Positions 36,673-47,940 of a stretch of 64,000 nt of DNA are shown here, one piece after another. The position numbers were made by a program, and so were the translations under genes. Position 1 is the first letter of the stretch. Every line of letters begins with the position of its first letter. The notes under the pieces are model-generated. The model worked only from the letters and a program-made list of their open reading frames with translations, did no database searches and had not been told where the DNA came from. Source of the DNA: Rhizoclosmatium globosum. Its lineage: Eukaryota; Chytridiomycota; Chytridiomycetes; Chytridiales; Chytriomycetaceae. The stretch covers positions 434,001-498,000 of the forward strand of contig MCGO01000016.1 in NCBI GenBank assembly GCA_002104985.1, read 5' to 3'.

Positions 36673-38371
36673 ATGGCCGCGACGTACCTGACAGCATACA
36701 TTGGAAACTACTTCCCCGCCATCGCAGCCCTCACTTCTCATTCCAACCAAACCATCGAAAGCAGTAAACACATGCGGCCATCTTCCTCCATTCACCAACA
36801 CCAACAATCAAAATACGCGGAACACAGCCAATACCATCAAATGACTGGAAATTTCCCACAGCATTCGAACATGCAACCACCACACGCGTCTGTACCCACT
36901 TCCCAGTACGACAAATACACTGTGGATCCATATCACCAGCAAACCCATCAAAAGGTGGCTCAACCTCTGCACGCCACACAGCAAAACTTCCACTTGCCTA
37001 CCCCTGTCCAACACATTCAGAACTCGTACCACATACCCCCGGTCATGTTGGCACGCTTTGAAGCGTTTGAAGATATCTCCAATTTAAATGCGCTGATGAG
37101 TATGCGCCTGAAATTGATCAGTTCATGCGGGAGATGGAGGTTTGAAAAAAAAACGTGACTTGGACGTGAAGTCTTTTACTTAATGTTGCTTTAATTTTCT
37201 AGATTACTACGTTACCAAACATTGCAAATATTGATGCTATACAGACTGAAATATCATGGAAACATCGGAAATCTCTCATTCTTTGGTTGATTGAAGTTCA
37301 CTCTGAATACGACCTGCGGCCCGAGACACTGTACCTGACCATCAACTTTATTGACCGAGTGTGTGCAAAACGGGTAGTCAAGAAGTCTGAATACCAGCTG
37401 TTAGGTCTTACGTGTCTCTGGATTGCGTCCAAGTATGAGGAAAACCACGGACGAGTTCCATCTCCAAAAACACTTGCTCTATTACTGGAATCATCTGTCC
37501 CAGTTTCCAGATTCGCAGCAATGGAACGCGATATCCTGACTGACTTGGACTTTGTCCTTGGCCATCCAACACCAGAAGCCTTTCTAAAGTCCCAGTGCAA
37601 ACAGCTAAACAATGTGAAACCTCCAGTCCGAGCACTCGCGCGTCTCATTTTGGAACTCACACTCATTCATCGGAGGTTTAGGCCGTTTCGACCGAGTTTG
37701 CTGGCGATGGCAAGTTTGATTCTTGCGGACTCTTTGCACACGTGCCGGTTTTGGACACACGGGGAGCCGTTGCTTGGTCGGATAATTCAAAACTTGGAGG
37801 AGTGTTTGATTCAAGCGCCCAGGCAGATTATTGAAAAGTATCGGTCGGGCAAATTCTTGAATATTAGTTTACATGTGAAGACGATGTTGGACAATAAGTG
37901 AGTAACCTTGTTTGTGCGCGTTTTGTGAAAACGTTTGTTAAAATGGTTTTGTTTAGAGCTGCTTTCTTGTACCAAGCCCGTCTGAATTCAACACCTCAAA
38001 TCGCTGTCGACTCTCACGGTGGTTTTATGACACCTCCGAAAGATTCCAGCCCTTTTCGAAATCCTTGGGATCCTGAAGTGACTTTGGTATCGTCACAGCC
38101 GTATCTGCCGAACCACATTCCTGCTCAGCACCCACATCACGTACAGTTAACACCTGTGTTTCAGTCACAACAACAATACATTCATAGCCAACAACCGCCT
38201 CCGGTTCCGGGGTTTCAGCTTCCCGTACCCCATCAATATACACATCATCAGCCCTATTCGCAACAACAGACTCTATTCCGTCATAATTCTTTTCAACATC
38301 ATGCTGCGAACTTCCAGATGGCGGAACGGACTTATTCTGAAGTCTCGGGAAGGAGTGCGATGGACTTGTAA
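36673..38371 (+). CDS. Mitotic A/B-type cyclin with Gln/His-rich ends
   Basis: Activator of a cyclin-dependent kinase. The N-terminal ~120 residues are Gln/His/Ser-rich. The cyclin box follows: YAPEIDQFMREME / ITTLPNIANIDAIQ, RKSLILWLIEVHSEYDLRPE TLYLTINFIDRVCAKRVVKK, SEYQLLGLTCLWIASKYEENHGRVPS, then the second fold with LARLILELTLIHRRFRPFRP SLLAMASLILA. After an intron (about 37899-37956) the tail AAFLYQARLN leads into a Gln/Pro/His-rich C-terminus ending GRSAMDL. An intron at 37141-37202 splits the box; one base is missing near 37092. The box resembles fungal cyclins of the A/B class. I see no clear RxxL destruction box in the N-terminus. Confidence 0.85.
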
Positions 38372-38589
38372 CTTTTTTATTATCTCGTTTCCAAGTAGAC
38401 GGTCTACTACAAAAAATAATACATATTACTATCCCTCTAGTCATTCAACCATGTTTTGATTTTATTGAAATTTAAAAAGGGAAAGGGCATCCACAAACAA
38501 TGACGAACAACATGACAGCGACATAAATCTCAAATGAGCGAGGCTGAAAAGTAACAAAGGTTTTAAAAAAAAAGTAAAGGCGGACAAGT

Positions 38590-40659
38590 TCAGTGAAGAA
38601 TCTCCTGCAACAAGGCCACATCAGGGTTCAAGGCTTCAAACAGCTCAAAGTCAAACATGTTCTTGTTAAACCAGGGCCATTTCGCATCCGTTGGTACAAC
38701 CTCGTTGCCTCCTTCTGGAACTTCTTTCATCAGACGTTGAGCCATTTTATCAATCGCAATGACTGAAAGGTTTGAATGTATGCGTCAATAAGGTCGTCGA
38801 TTCCAATTCCAAGCTGGTTAAAGTCCTTGCGGTCCATGAGGAGAAGGCGCTGTGCTTCAGTGGTCCAGACATCATCGGTTTTGACAGAAAGGTTTGTTCC
38901 AAGCATTTCCCAGGAAGTGACTGTAGAAAGACGGTCAGAATCTAAAAAAGGTTAAGAGTTGAAGCTTACTTGAAGGGTCGTCCTCTAAATGCTTGATGAG
39001 GGGTTTTCTCGCGCGACGGGCGTAGATTGCGACAGGTCGGAATCCGTTACTGTTTGCTGCAACCATCATACGTAGATCTGAGACGAACGTGTGGTTTTTC
39101 TTGTTTGGGATGGTTCCAACGTGGTAGAATTTTCCAGATCTGGTGTTGGAGCTCCAAGAAGCGTTTCCAACCAAGGATTGGACAATAAACTTGTCATAGT
39201 GATGCTCAGTCTCCATAAACTCCTTGAGTTCTTGTTTGTTTGTGATGGTGTACACTCCTTGGCCTAGTTTCGTTAGACAGAGGGTGTCAGTTCAACTCAT
39301 TACTGTGTTTGAATATGTGGGGGACACGTACCTGCATTCGAATATGGGACTTTCAAAACAGCGTGTCCACCCATAGAGTCCAACCAGAGAGGAATCTCTC
39401 CTTTCGTTACGTTCCGAATAGTTTCAGGAATACGTACAGATAATCCACTTCCATCCAGCTCAGCATTCAAAAAATCATAAGCCGTGCAGCCATCATCTTG
39501 TTACGGCCACCAGCTAAGCATGAAACGACCTATCAATAACTGAAGTCAGGAATCCGCCATATTAAGAAGAATCAAAGGCACTTACGCTGTTGAGAACAAT
39601 CGTCTTGGAATTGATAGGAAAGCGATTCCACGGCTTTTGTGTGACATATCTGAAGCAAGCACGGATAGGATGCCATTCTTTTTCCTTGTCGCGTAGGTAC
39701 ATAACGCCGTCCACCCACTTGACAGGTGGTGAAGGATCATCCTCGTAATATTCTGCTAGCCAGACTTTTTCCTTTGTGTGATCAGCCATAACTGCCGCGT
39801 AACCAGTAGCTTCCATAGGATTCTTGTCATACACCACAGCCAAGTCACCAAGACTCTTGTCTGCTTGTTGAATCATTTCGCGGAAAGTCGCGTCAATCAC
39901 CACCCATAACCTACGTTTGGTCAGAATGTGTCATCAGTACCTTGATTCAACAAACCTCCATGATCATCTCCGAGTTCAGAGAGAAGGGCATGGACTTTTG
40001 ACCGGATGGACATGAATTGGTTTCCACAATAATCATTTGTCGTTGTCCGACGAAGTTGTCACATTGAACAGGTCCGATCCGGCCCATTGAAAGTACTTTG
40101 GCCTGTACAACACAAAATATTAGCTTAACAGTTATATGTCCATATTCCAGTGAAAGTGACACGTCGTATCAGGTACTTCATCGGATTCTTACGTAAACAC
40201 GTGTTTTTCCCCCACCCACTTTCAAGAACTCGCACCAAAGACTTACTTGATTCCAACAGATTCTTGAGCACATCAAAGTTGACTTGAGGGTTCAAGTGAG
40301 TATACCGCGAGGATGCGTTCGTTTCCGAGGGTGAGGAAGGACGAGACGAGCGGGTGGATGTGGGCGTTGAGAACCCGCGGGTAAAAGTGTTTTCAGCCTC
40401 GAATTCGCCTGACCCAACTTGTTTCGCACTCAAGTTTCCTGAGAGAAAGTGCGATCGAGTTAATTCGTTTAGATCGAGTCAGGCGCGACTGACCCAGTTT
40501 CTTCTTCTTTGGCGGCTCAACAATGCTCCCTTTCACGTCGGAGTTGAGGCCCGAATGAGGCCCGGGAAGCGCAGAGAACGACGCCTCGGACTCGCTGTCG
40601 GATGGCGCGTACGGATCGAGACTCGGCGTGGACTGCGTCGACGGAATATACGTGGCCAT
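38590..40659 (-). CDS. ATP-grasp-like conserved protein, copy 2
   Basis: Inverted paralogue of 12075-14262. Start [20 protein letters not shown], then a lysine-rich end (PPKKKKLG), intron 40493-40439, [55 protein letters not shown], intron, [58 protein letters not shown], a [27 protein letters not shown] and [20 protein letters not shown]. It ends with a clean [16 protein letters not shown]. Over the ~78 residues from YTITNKQ to AIYA the copies differ at about six positions. [17 protein letters not shown] is intact here but frame-broken in copy 1. Frame breaks occur at about 40398 (T run), 40050 and 39905. Confidence 0.7.
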
Positions 40660-40710
40660 TTCGTCGAAACTTTTATCAGAAAGAAAAAACAATTCAAACC
40701 TTCGTTTTTA

Positions 40711-42371
40711 TTACTTTTCTGCGAGGGCCGCTTGTAAAGCTGCCTGCTTTCTCTGTCGCTCAATCTTTTCTTGTGCAATCGCGTGCTCTGCTTTCACGGA
40801 AATGGCTGATCCAAAAGTATTAATCCACAGCGTTATTTCATGCAAAATACTAACCTGTGAGGTCCATGACTCGCTCCTGTATAAAATGAAGCTTCTCAGC
40901 CAAGGAACTTGGGGACAAGTCTCCCTCTCGAAGCAATGGATCATCTCCAGGGTTCGCCCAGTTTGCAGTTAAGCCTGCTCCTCCGCCAACTGCCAATGAA
41001 GAGGGTGTATTAACTCCAGGCTTGTCCGCATCAGTAATCATGATTGACGAGGCCCCAAATCCGCCAGTAGAAGGCCTTGTACTGTTGTAACTCACGAGAC
41101 GATCAAAGATATTATTAATAGCAAGCTTTGTCTCTCCGATCATTCGGCTCTGTATACAAGAAAGGAAAGATTCAGATACACCCGAATTTCAAAGAATAAA
41201 CTCACCCTTTCCTTCCCAGTTTTATCTCGCTCCTCCATTCTTTGCTCCATATAAGCCAGCTCTTGCTTTAGTTTATCAAGATACTTTTGTTGTGTACCCA
41301 GTTTGCTGTTGTAGACAAGAATCAAATCGTTCTTGTTTTTAATGAGAGCAGCAAGACTACTCTGACGTTCCTCGATTTCATCTTGTGATTGAGAAACCAT
41401 GTTGATTAAGTCCTCGTTTGTCTCAACAAGAGTTTTGTGGCGCATTATAATATCGTTCACATGGGGTTCATTGATGTCAAGGTAATCAGGAGGAAGACGT
41501 CGACGACAGATTGAAGATATCTTTCATAGATTTGATATTTCTCTGTTAAGTATTTTTAGTTATGGTGGAAGTCATGGACAGGTTCGTTACTGATGAGTTT
41601 CTGAATGTTCTTTGTCTTTGACTGCAAATCCAACTGAAGAGCTGCAGTTGTCCATACTCCACTTCCTGCATATATGAGTATGTGACGAAAATTAAACTTT
41701 ACTTGAGCTCAAATACGTACTTTTGCTCACGCATCTTCTTTTCCGTCATAGCCTTCACATTTGCACGCTGCCGCTTCGCGTCATTCTCTTTCAAAAACTT
41801 TTCAAATTTGGTAACTCGATCACGGATTTGTTTTTGCTAGTTCATCGTATCAGTTACTAAAATGTCCTCTCTCACCCATCCTCGAAACAAACAACCAAAC
41901 CTTGACTCTCAACTCTTCCTGCTTCTCGCGACACTCTTCCATCCGTTTCGAAAATTCAGCACGCTTCTTTTCCAAGTTTGCTTGAACCAAGTTCATTTTT
42001 CTTCTTCTGGAGGAGAGCGTCGACTGCAGAGTGTGTCTGTTATCGAATATCGAGGGCGCTTGTTTCTATTCACGTTGGAAGTTGAGTACCAGCGTGTGAT
42101 GATGGATCGACCGATCGCCTTTGGAATATACCTCATTCTGAGTGACAAGAGGGACATAGAGAGGCGTTCCTTGTACTCTGAGATAATAAAATCAGTTTTT
42201 TGGTTTCGTCGCGGATCGCGATTTGATGGGGTTTCGACTTTACATCTTTCCTCCTCGTTGAGTCACGAACGTCTCATTGTTTGCGTCCTTGATCTCCTCA
42301 ACATTTTGTGACGACTCGGCCTTCGATAGCGTATTTGCAGTAAGTAGATGCGGAGTTTGAGTAGAAGCCAT
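40711..42371 (-). CDS. Flagellar coiled-coil protein, CCDC42/CFAP73 family
   Basis: Members are axonemal (modifier of inner arms complex in green algae; sperm tail in animals). Order: MASTQTPHLLTANTLSKAES, a linker, QGTPLYVPLVTQNE, intron, VDALLQKKKMNLVQANLEKK RAEFSKRMEECREKQEEL, intron, KQIRDRVTKFEKFLKENDAK, intron, VEYGQLQ, then ERYLQSVVD.LPPDYLDINE, NDIIMRHKTLVETNEDLINM, a long coiled coil up to MEERDKTGKE, and a C-terminal SRMIGETKLAINNIFDRLVS. It ends VKAEHAIAQEKIERQRKQAA. The (TP)LYVP...LLxKKxEM pattern and the DYL..NEP.V..I..RH motif mark the family. About eight exons. It implies a flagellated life stage. Confidence 0.8.
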
Positions 42372-42574
42372 AATATTGTTGAACGGAAGTGAATGGACAA
42401 AAGTTCAAAAGTGTCCATTGGTCCAAATACCTCAGTTTTGCGAATGACGCACATATTCTATTCAGAATATTTTACGCAGTTATGAGTTCTATTTGCTCTA
42501 TATTTCCAAGGCGATTTTGTCTTTCAATTTGTTCTTTCTACATCCTTTATTCAACCTCTTCAACATTGGATTCT

Positions 42575-44670
42575 TCACCATTCATACACGGAGCTTATCA
42601 ACAAAACTGTCAGAGTTCGGGAGAAGAGCAAAACATCTTGTTTGCCGAAGACTGTGACACCAATTGGATCTGTAATCAACACAACTTCACTTCCACGAAC
42701 ATCTACTGTTCCCAGCTTGGCGCATTCCATCAAACTGAAACTTTTCATGACATTCAAATTCGTCCGACATATCAAATCGCCAATGTTCTCCAAAGACAGT
42801 TGGAAATGCGTTAGGACCAATTCTTTGAGGTTCAGGAGTCTAACGCGAGGCGATAAACTCGGAAACTTCGAAAGAACCAGTCCTGAGTTTGATTTTAAAT
42901 GAAGAACTTCCAAGTTTGGCACTTTGCTGAGAATCTGCTCAAATATAAGAAGGTTATAGAAAACAACTTGAACTTCAGCATTCTTACCATGTCTACTAAC
43001 TTGACATTATGTTCCATTGCAGGAGAATCAAACGTCAGCTCCAAGCGAGTCAGTGACTTTTGAATATAGAATATTTCGAGTTGAACTGAATTTGGGGCAA
43101 ATACACTTGCAACTACGGATACTAAATTTCTTGCTGTATTCCAGAATGGACACAAGCATAACTGAGATGTTTTCAAAGAAAGGTGTTTCAAATGTACTGG
43201 AGGCATATCAAGAGCCATTGGTAATCCATACGGATCTGTTAAATATGATTCTGATGTCGAAGAAGCACAGACAGTGTTTGGCACTGCATCGGCTGCAAAA
43301 ACTGGAGAGCCTTCCGCGAGATAGAATCACCGTTCAGTACGAGGTTGTTGAAATTCTCGTGTCCATAGAGTTTAAGTTGTTTGCATGTTTCATTTTGGAC
43401 TTGAATGTTTGGTCACAGTCGAACTTCAGCTCCTTGATACAGCCCTTAGGAACTTTTGAAAGAAGGTAGTTGAATTTGGGACTTTCAAAGCCTTTCCAGG
43501 TGGAGAAGATGTTTTCGAGGATTTCCAAGCCCTTGAGACGGAGAGGAACAACACTCGTTGCTGGAAGGTGAGATGACTAACGATCATCACAATCAACTCC
43601 TGGGGGAAAACGTAAACTTTTGAAAATACTGCTGAAAGCTCAATCTGTGGAATTGGTGAGGTCAATGGTTTTTGCTGTGGTTTTGGAGCGGTTTGTTGTT
43701 GGACAGCTTTTGGTAGGTCATAAAAGATCGCAATTTCGGCTGCAAGGGCCTATAAAATGGTCTTTAGTCCACATCTTATTGCAATTTTGAATTACAGTTG
43801 AGGTTGGTGGGGTCTCATTGTCAAAATTAACACCAGCTTTGAAACTTTTTTCATGCAGGGCTTTCGTGGACTGAAGAACATCTGCTGGGATAACAACTGC
43901 TGTATTGTTGATTTCAGTTGCGGAAAACTGTTTTTCGGGTAATCGATGAGATTGTTTCTTGTTCAAACGAGCTATTTCAATCGACGGCGTTTTCAAAACT
44001 ATAGGATTTTCAGTACGTGTATAGTCGATTATGAGTTCGTTGATCTTGTCATGAGTCATCTAACGTTTGTCGTGTTAATGTTGAATCACCCAGTTATAAA
44101 CAAACTTTGTCCGCAATTCGTGTAGTCAGTTCAGTGTTGCTTTTTTCATTTAACGCACTCGATGATTCTCCTCCTCTTCGAATTTGGTCTGGCATAATGG
44201 TGAGGGAGATGATTTCAGTTGCATCATTCCCAGTTCTCTGTTTCTAATAATCGCATCAGTATCAATCATTCATCAAAATTTAGGATATAAAGGCTCACTT
44301 CAAAGGATGTACTGCTGTCGAAAACTCGCTTGATCAACCAGTTGTTCTCCCCACGTATCTTACTCGATACAATCTGTAGAAGTCTGCGTGCACCTTCAAC
44401 CTCTCTGCTGGGGTTAAAATCTATTCGAGAATGTCTATGTTTCAATAGGCTAATCAAGCTGAAATCATCTTTGCACTCCATTCCTCCATAGTTTAGGCCT
44501 GTAAACGCGAAAACTAGTTAAGTATATGAATCGGCCGTTCAGACAAATTTCTACTGACCTAACTCATTCTGTACTTTAACGATGGCCTCCTTAATGATAG
44601 TCCGAGTTTGCTTCACTGTTTGTGGCATCTTTCTTTTTGATGTGTTCTTGACAATTTTGTCCGAACTCAT
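42575..44670 (-). CDS. F-box protein with divergent repeats
   Basis: One multi-exon gene. N-terminal exon MSSDKIVKNTSKRKMPQTVK, then YGGMECKDDFSLISLLKHRH, GARRLLQIVSSKIRGENNWL, MTHDKINELIIDYTRTENPI and NNTAVVIPADVLQSTKALHE. Splicing of the intron at about 43798-43750 gives PPTST-ALAAEIAIFYDLPKA VQQQTAPKPQ. Next is the F-box (VYVFPQELIVMIVSHLP) and a C-terminal part with irregular Leu-rich segments (LKHLSLKTSQLCLC, NLEVLHLKSNSGLVLSKFPS, LNLKELVLTHFQLSLENIGD). The F-box would link to Skp1. Frame breaks near 43560 and 43330 are presumed indels. The role of the N-terminal half is unknown. Confidence 0.6.
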
Positions 44671-45827
44671 CGCGAGAGAACTATTTTAAATGTATCACTA
44701 TATTTATTTCTTCATAAGTAACAGGAAAAACGTAAAGAGCGAAACAAGATACAAAAGAAAGAAGAAAAACAAACCCCAAATACAATGATGCTAATGCCTA
44801 TATGGTACCTAAGAACAACTAGATCTCAGGGAGAAGCCTGAAGAAGAAGTCATAAATTCCGCAGCACGGGCACTATCGGGATTTTAATCCTAACAGGCGG
44901 TACAAGATATTCGGGAGCAAGTGCAATGGGGCAGAAGAAGAGAAATCCAACAATCCAACAATTTAAAACCACACTGCCACGCAAGACGATATTTTACAAC
45001 TGACTTTCCTTTTACAGAAAGCTTGAGTTGCGCCGGGTTCCCACTTTTCGGTCTCTCCCTACTCCTCTCGCGTGATACAACAAGTCAAAAGCCGAACACC
45101 ACCAAACGGCCGTACTAAATTGACGAGCGTTCTACAATCACGGAGTTGTCATTGTCGCCTGCGCAGCCATGATGAAGAGAAAAAATGGATAGGTATTCCA
45201 AAAACTGTGGACGTGTAGAACCAGAGCTCTTGAGAAGGAGATAGATTCACATCAAGGCACATTACGGTGCTCAGCACCCTGGGCTTTCGCCGCAGAGCGA
45301 CAGGGGTCAATGTGGATGCTCATCAGAATTCTCCTTCCAGACACCGGCCGATATACTATGATGAGACTTAATAGGTCATCAACAATCAACTCCAAAGAAA
45401 ATGTACAACCGGGGCCGTGCATATCGTTAACGGAGGTTGTGTTGATGGTTGAACCGTCATGGACCGTCTCGCGTTAAGGGCGCGATACAGTGCATTGCTT
45501 GAGAAGATGTGTGCGAGATACATCATTGTGGCCCTGATGTAGCAGAGTTATTCAATGTAAACGGTATCTGCAGAGAAAACAGTCGACTCACTCAACTGTG
45601 AGGCAGAACACACTTCAGACAATGACGAATATAAGAAGGGTCGCGGTAGCAGGTGGCAAATGAGTGGAGAAGACACGAGATGTGGAGGAACAAGTGACAA
45701 TTCCAGACTGTTTTTCAAATAGCCATTTTTAAGAATATTGTCAATGTAAAAAGAAAAACATGCTCTAAATCTGTATGAATTTTGATATGGAGAAGAGGAA
45801 AATGAATTCAATGCCTCAAAAGCACAA
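44671..45827. other. 1.15 kb stretch without a recognisable gene
   Basis: No family-like coding sequence on either strand; short frames at 44921-45118 (plus) and 45548-45835 (minus) look incidental. The middle (about 45130-45545) is richer in G/C than its surroundings and holds perfect short inverted repeats, such as GGTGCTCAGCACC at 45267-45279, a CCCTG...CAGGG pair enclosing GGCTTTCGCC (45278-45305), and CTCGCG/CGCGAT near 45470-45486. It may be a structured noncoding RNA, a leader, or neither. Confidence 0.4.
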
Positions 45828-46767
45828 CTAGACAACTGTAATTCCTCGAATCAATGCGTCCTTCATCAGACTGACGGAATATCGAGTAGCATATGGAAGT
45901 TTATCCATCTCTGGATCCTCAAACGTGTTTAAGAACAAGTCCAAGTCCGCATCGCGTAAGAACCATCTCATAAATGTAGGATCTGGTTTCTCAGAATCTG
46001 ACTCGACCATCATCTGTATGCAAGCTTGTTTAAAGGCATCGTGTACCACTAAAACTACCGCTGGGTCGTTGGTGCGGAAGATGTGTATCAGTTGGGAAGT
46101 AGCTTGTCTAATTTGACGATATGATTCTTGACAACATGCATGCTCCGACCTCTCCATTATTTCTGACAAGCTCTTGAGAAGAGATATACCGTCTTCTTGA
46201 TTCGCTTTGTTTAAGACCTGATGGAATTCGGTCTCTGAGTGGTACACAAGAACAGGCGAGGTGGCTGCTTTGAAGGCGTCCAGCACATTGCCAACCTTGA
46301 CCGATCCCAGTAAATCGACTGAAATTCGAGATTCATTTCCTGACGAAATAATAGAACGCAGAAGTTCCAACTTAGTGGCGTCGTCTTGGCGGACCCTAAC
46401 CTTCACTCCTTCAATCTCTATTTCTTTCACATCTGTGCCGTTGACGTGAACTAATGTCCCTTTGGGTAAGAGTTCAGCGACTAATTTGGAGACTGGCCAT
46501 GTCTCGAGTCTGATTGCCATCTTCGGCGATGGAGCATCAGCAGCTTGTGTTAATGCAGGGATATGTTTCCCGTTTTGGGTGCTGAGACCAATCCCTTGAC
46601 CTTGTGTCTATATCGCATTACATGTAAATTGGATGTTTGAGTTCCGAAACAATGCCTTGCGGACTTACATCAATGGAAACTTGAGTTACAGTTCGGATCG
46701 TCGTTTCAGTTCCATGCGGTAGCACTCTTTGAGTCGTAGTTGTAGTTGTCACTTTCCTCTTGATCAT
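45828..46767 (-). CDS. Hypothetical protein, 292 aa, intact
   Basis: Not recognised. Exons 46767-46669 and 46607-45828 join in frame to 292 codons plus stop. The short first exon (MIKRKVTTTTTTQRVLPHGT) is basic and Thr-rich. Then come LETWPVSKLVAELLPKGTLV, KEIEIEGVKVRVRQDDATKL, ISVDLLGSVKVGNVLDAFKA, and a helical C-terminal half with RQIRQATSQLIHIFRTNDPA, VLVVHDAFKQACIQMMVES and FMRWFLRDADLDLFLNTFED. No signal peptide or membrane segment. The helical half resembles an armadillo/HEAT-like segment only in composition. Start chosen because the first exon has a good donor (GAT|GTAAGT). Confidence 0.7.
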
Positions 46768-46901
46768 GTTGCGTTTTTACGGGGGCGATTCTAAGGAGAT
46801 CCGTTTTTGGATTCTTGGATCACCTTTTTGCAAGGTGACAGATAGCACGCGCTGTCTAAATGGAAAATAAAGGAGGAACTTATTTTTCCCATCCTTATAT
46901 C

Positions 46902-47910
46902 ATGGCAAGTTCTTTTATCTGGTTTGCAGTCAAAAGTATGTCACAAATCGAAAGCTCACCCCTACGGCTGCAACTCCATCTCTCCCCATTCGACTATACC
47001 CCCGACGAAGTAATCATCCCAATTTTCGCCTGGATACATCCTACACAAGTGTTCCGCTATCGTAGGCTAGCTATGCAAGATGATCAATGACCTGTTGCTG
47101 ACGAAACACTTCGCCACCTTAAATCTCACTCGCATACCTGCCTTAAACACACACGATTCATCATTGGACGTCGAAAACGCCTTCTTCAATGCACCTCCGT
47201 CGTTTCAATCAGCCTACGCAGACAAACTCTTGAATGGCCAATCCGAAGTTGTTTCTTATGGCTGTTACATGAAAGAAGCAATGCATTACAAGATTCCAGC
47301 TGCATTTTGGGAGTTGAAGACGGTGGAGTCGCTCAAGCTTAAGATGTTCTTGGGTCCACTTGAGATATCTACTGGTGTTGGAGGCAAAATGATTGCATTA
47401 ACGAAGTTGACGTTGAAGGAATGTGATAAACTTGGACCAATTCCTTCAGCACTTTGGGAGCTGGTTGGATTGACTGAGTTGACGTTGGAAGAATGTGGGT
47501 TGACTGGCATTCTTGATTCTGAAATTGGAAATCTGGTGCGGCTAAGGTGCCTTAATGTGGCAGAGAATAACTTGGAAGGCTCGATTCCATCAGAACTTGG
47601 TCTGTTGACTGATTTGGAGGAGCTGGATTTGGGTTCCAACATGTTTTCTGGTGTGATACCTGCATCAGTAGGAAGCTTAATCAACTTGACGAGTTTGAGC
47701 CTTGAATATAATCGGTTGAGCGGATCTATCCCTGCTGAACTCTCGAACTTGGTTAGACTCAGTAAGCTGTACTTGTCGGAAAACAAACTGAAGGGGGAAG
47801 TTCCATTGGAATTCCAGCACTTAGTGAATCTTGAAGTCATAAATCTGTCAGGGAATCCAGGATTGTGCTGTGCCTTTCAGTTTCCGGATTCCGGTCGTGC
47901 ATATCTTTAA
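46902..47910 (+). CDS. F-box-like leucine-rich-repeat protein, tandem copy A
   Basis: F-box-like start TPDEVIIPIFAWIHPTQVFR YRRL; a frame shift near 47073 leads to KMINDLLLTKHFATLNLT. A linker contains SLDVENAFFNAPPSFQSAYA. Then about seven LRRs of 23-24 residues in the plant pattern: LTELTLEECGLTGILDSEIG, LRCLNVAENNLEGSIPSELG, LEELDLGSNMFSGVIPASVG, LTSLSLEYNRLSGSIPAELS, LSKLYLSENKLKGEVPLEFQ. It closes with NLSGNPGLCCAFQFPDSG. Start uncertain: in-frame Met codons lie at 46860, 46902 and 46935. Copy B begins 30 bases after its stop. Confidence 0.8.
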
Positions 47911-47940
47911 TGAGAATAAACATTGTATATATTTTAAATT

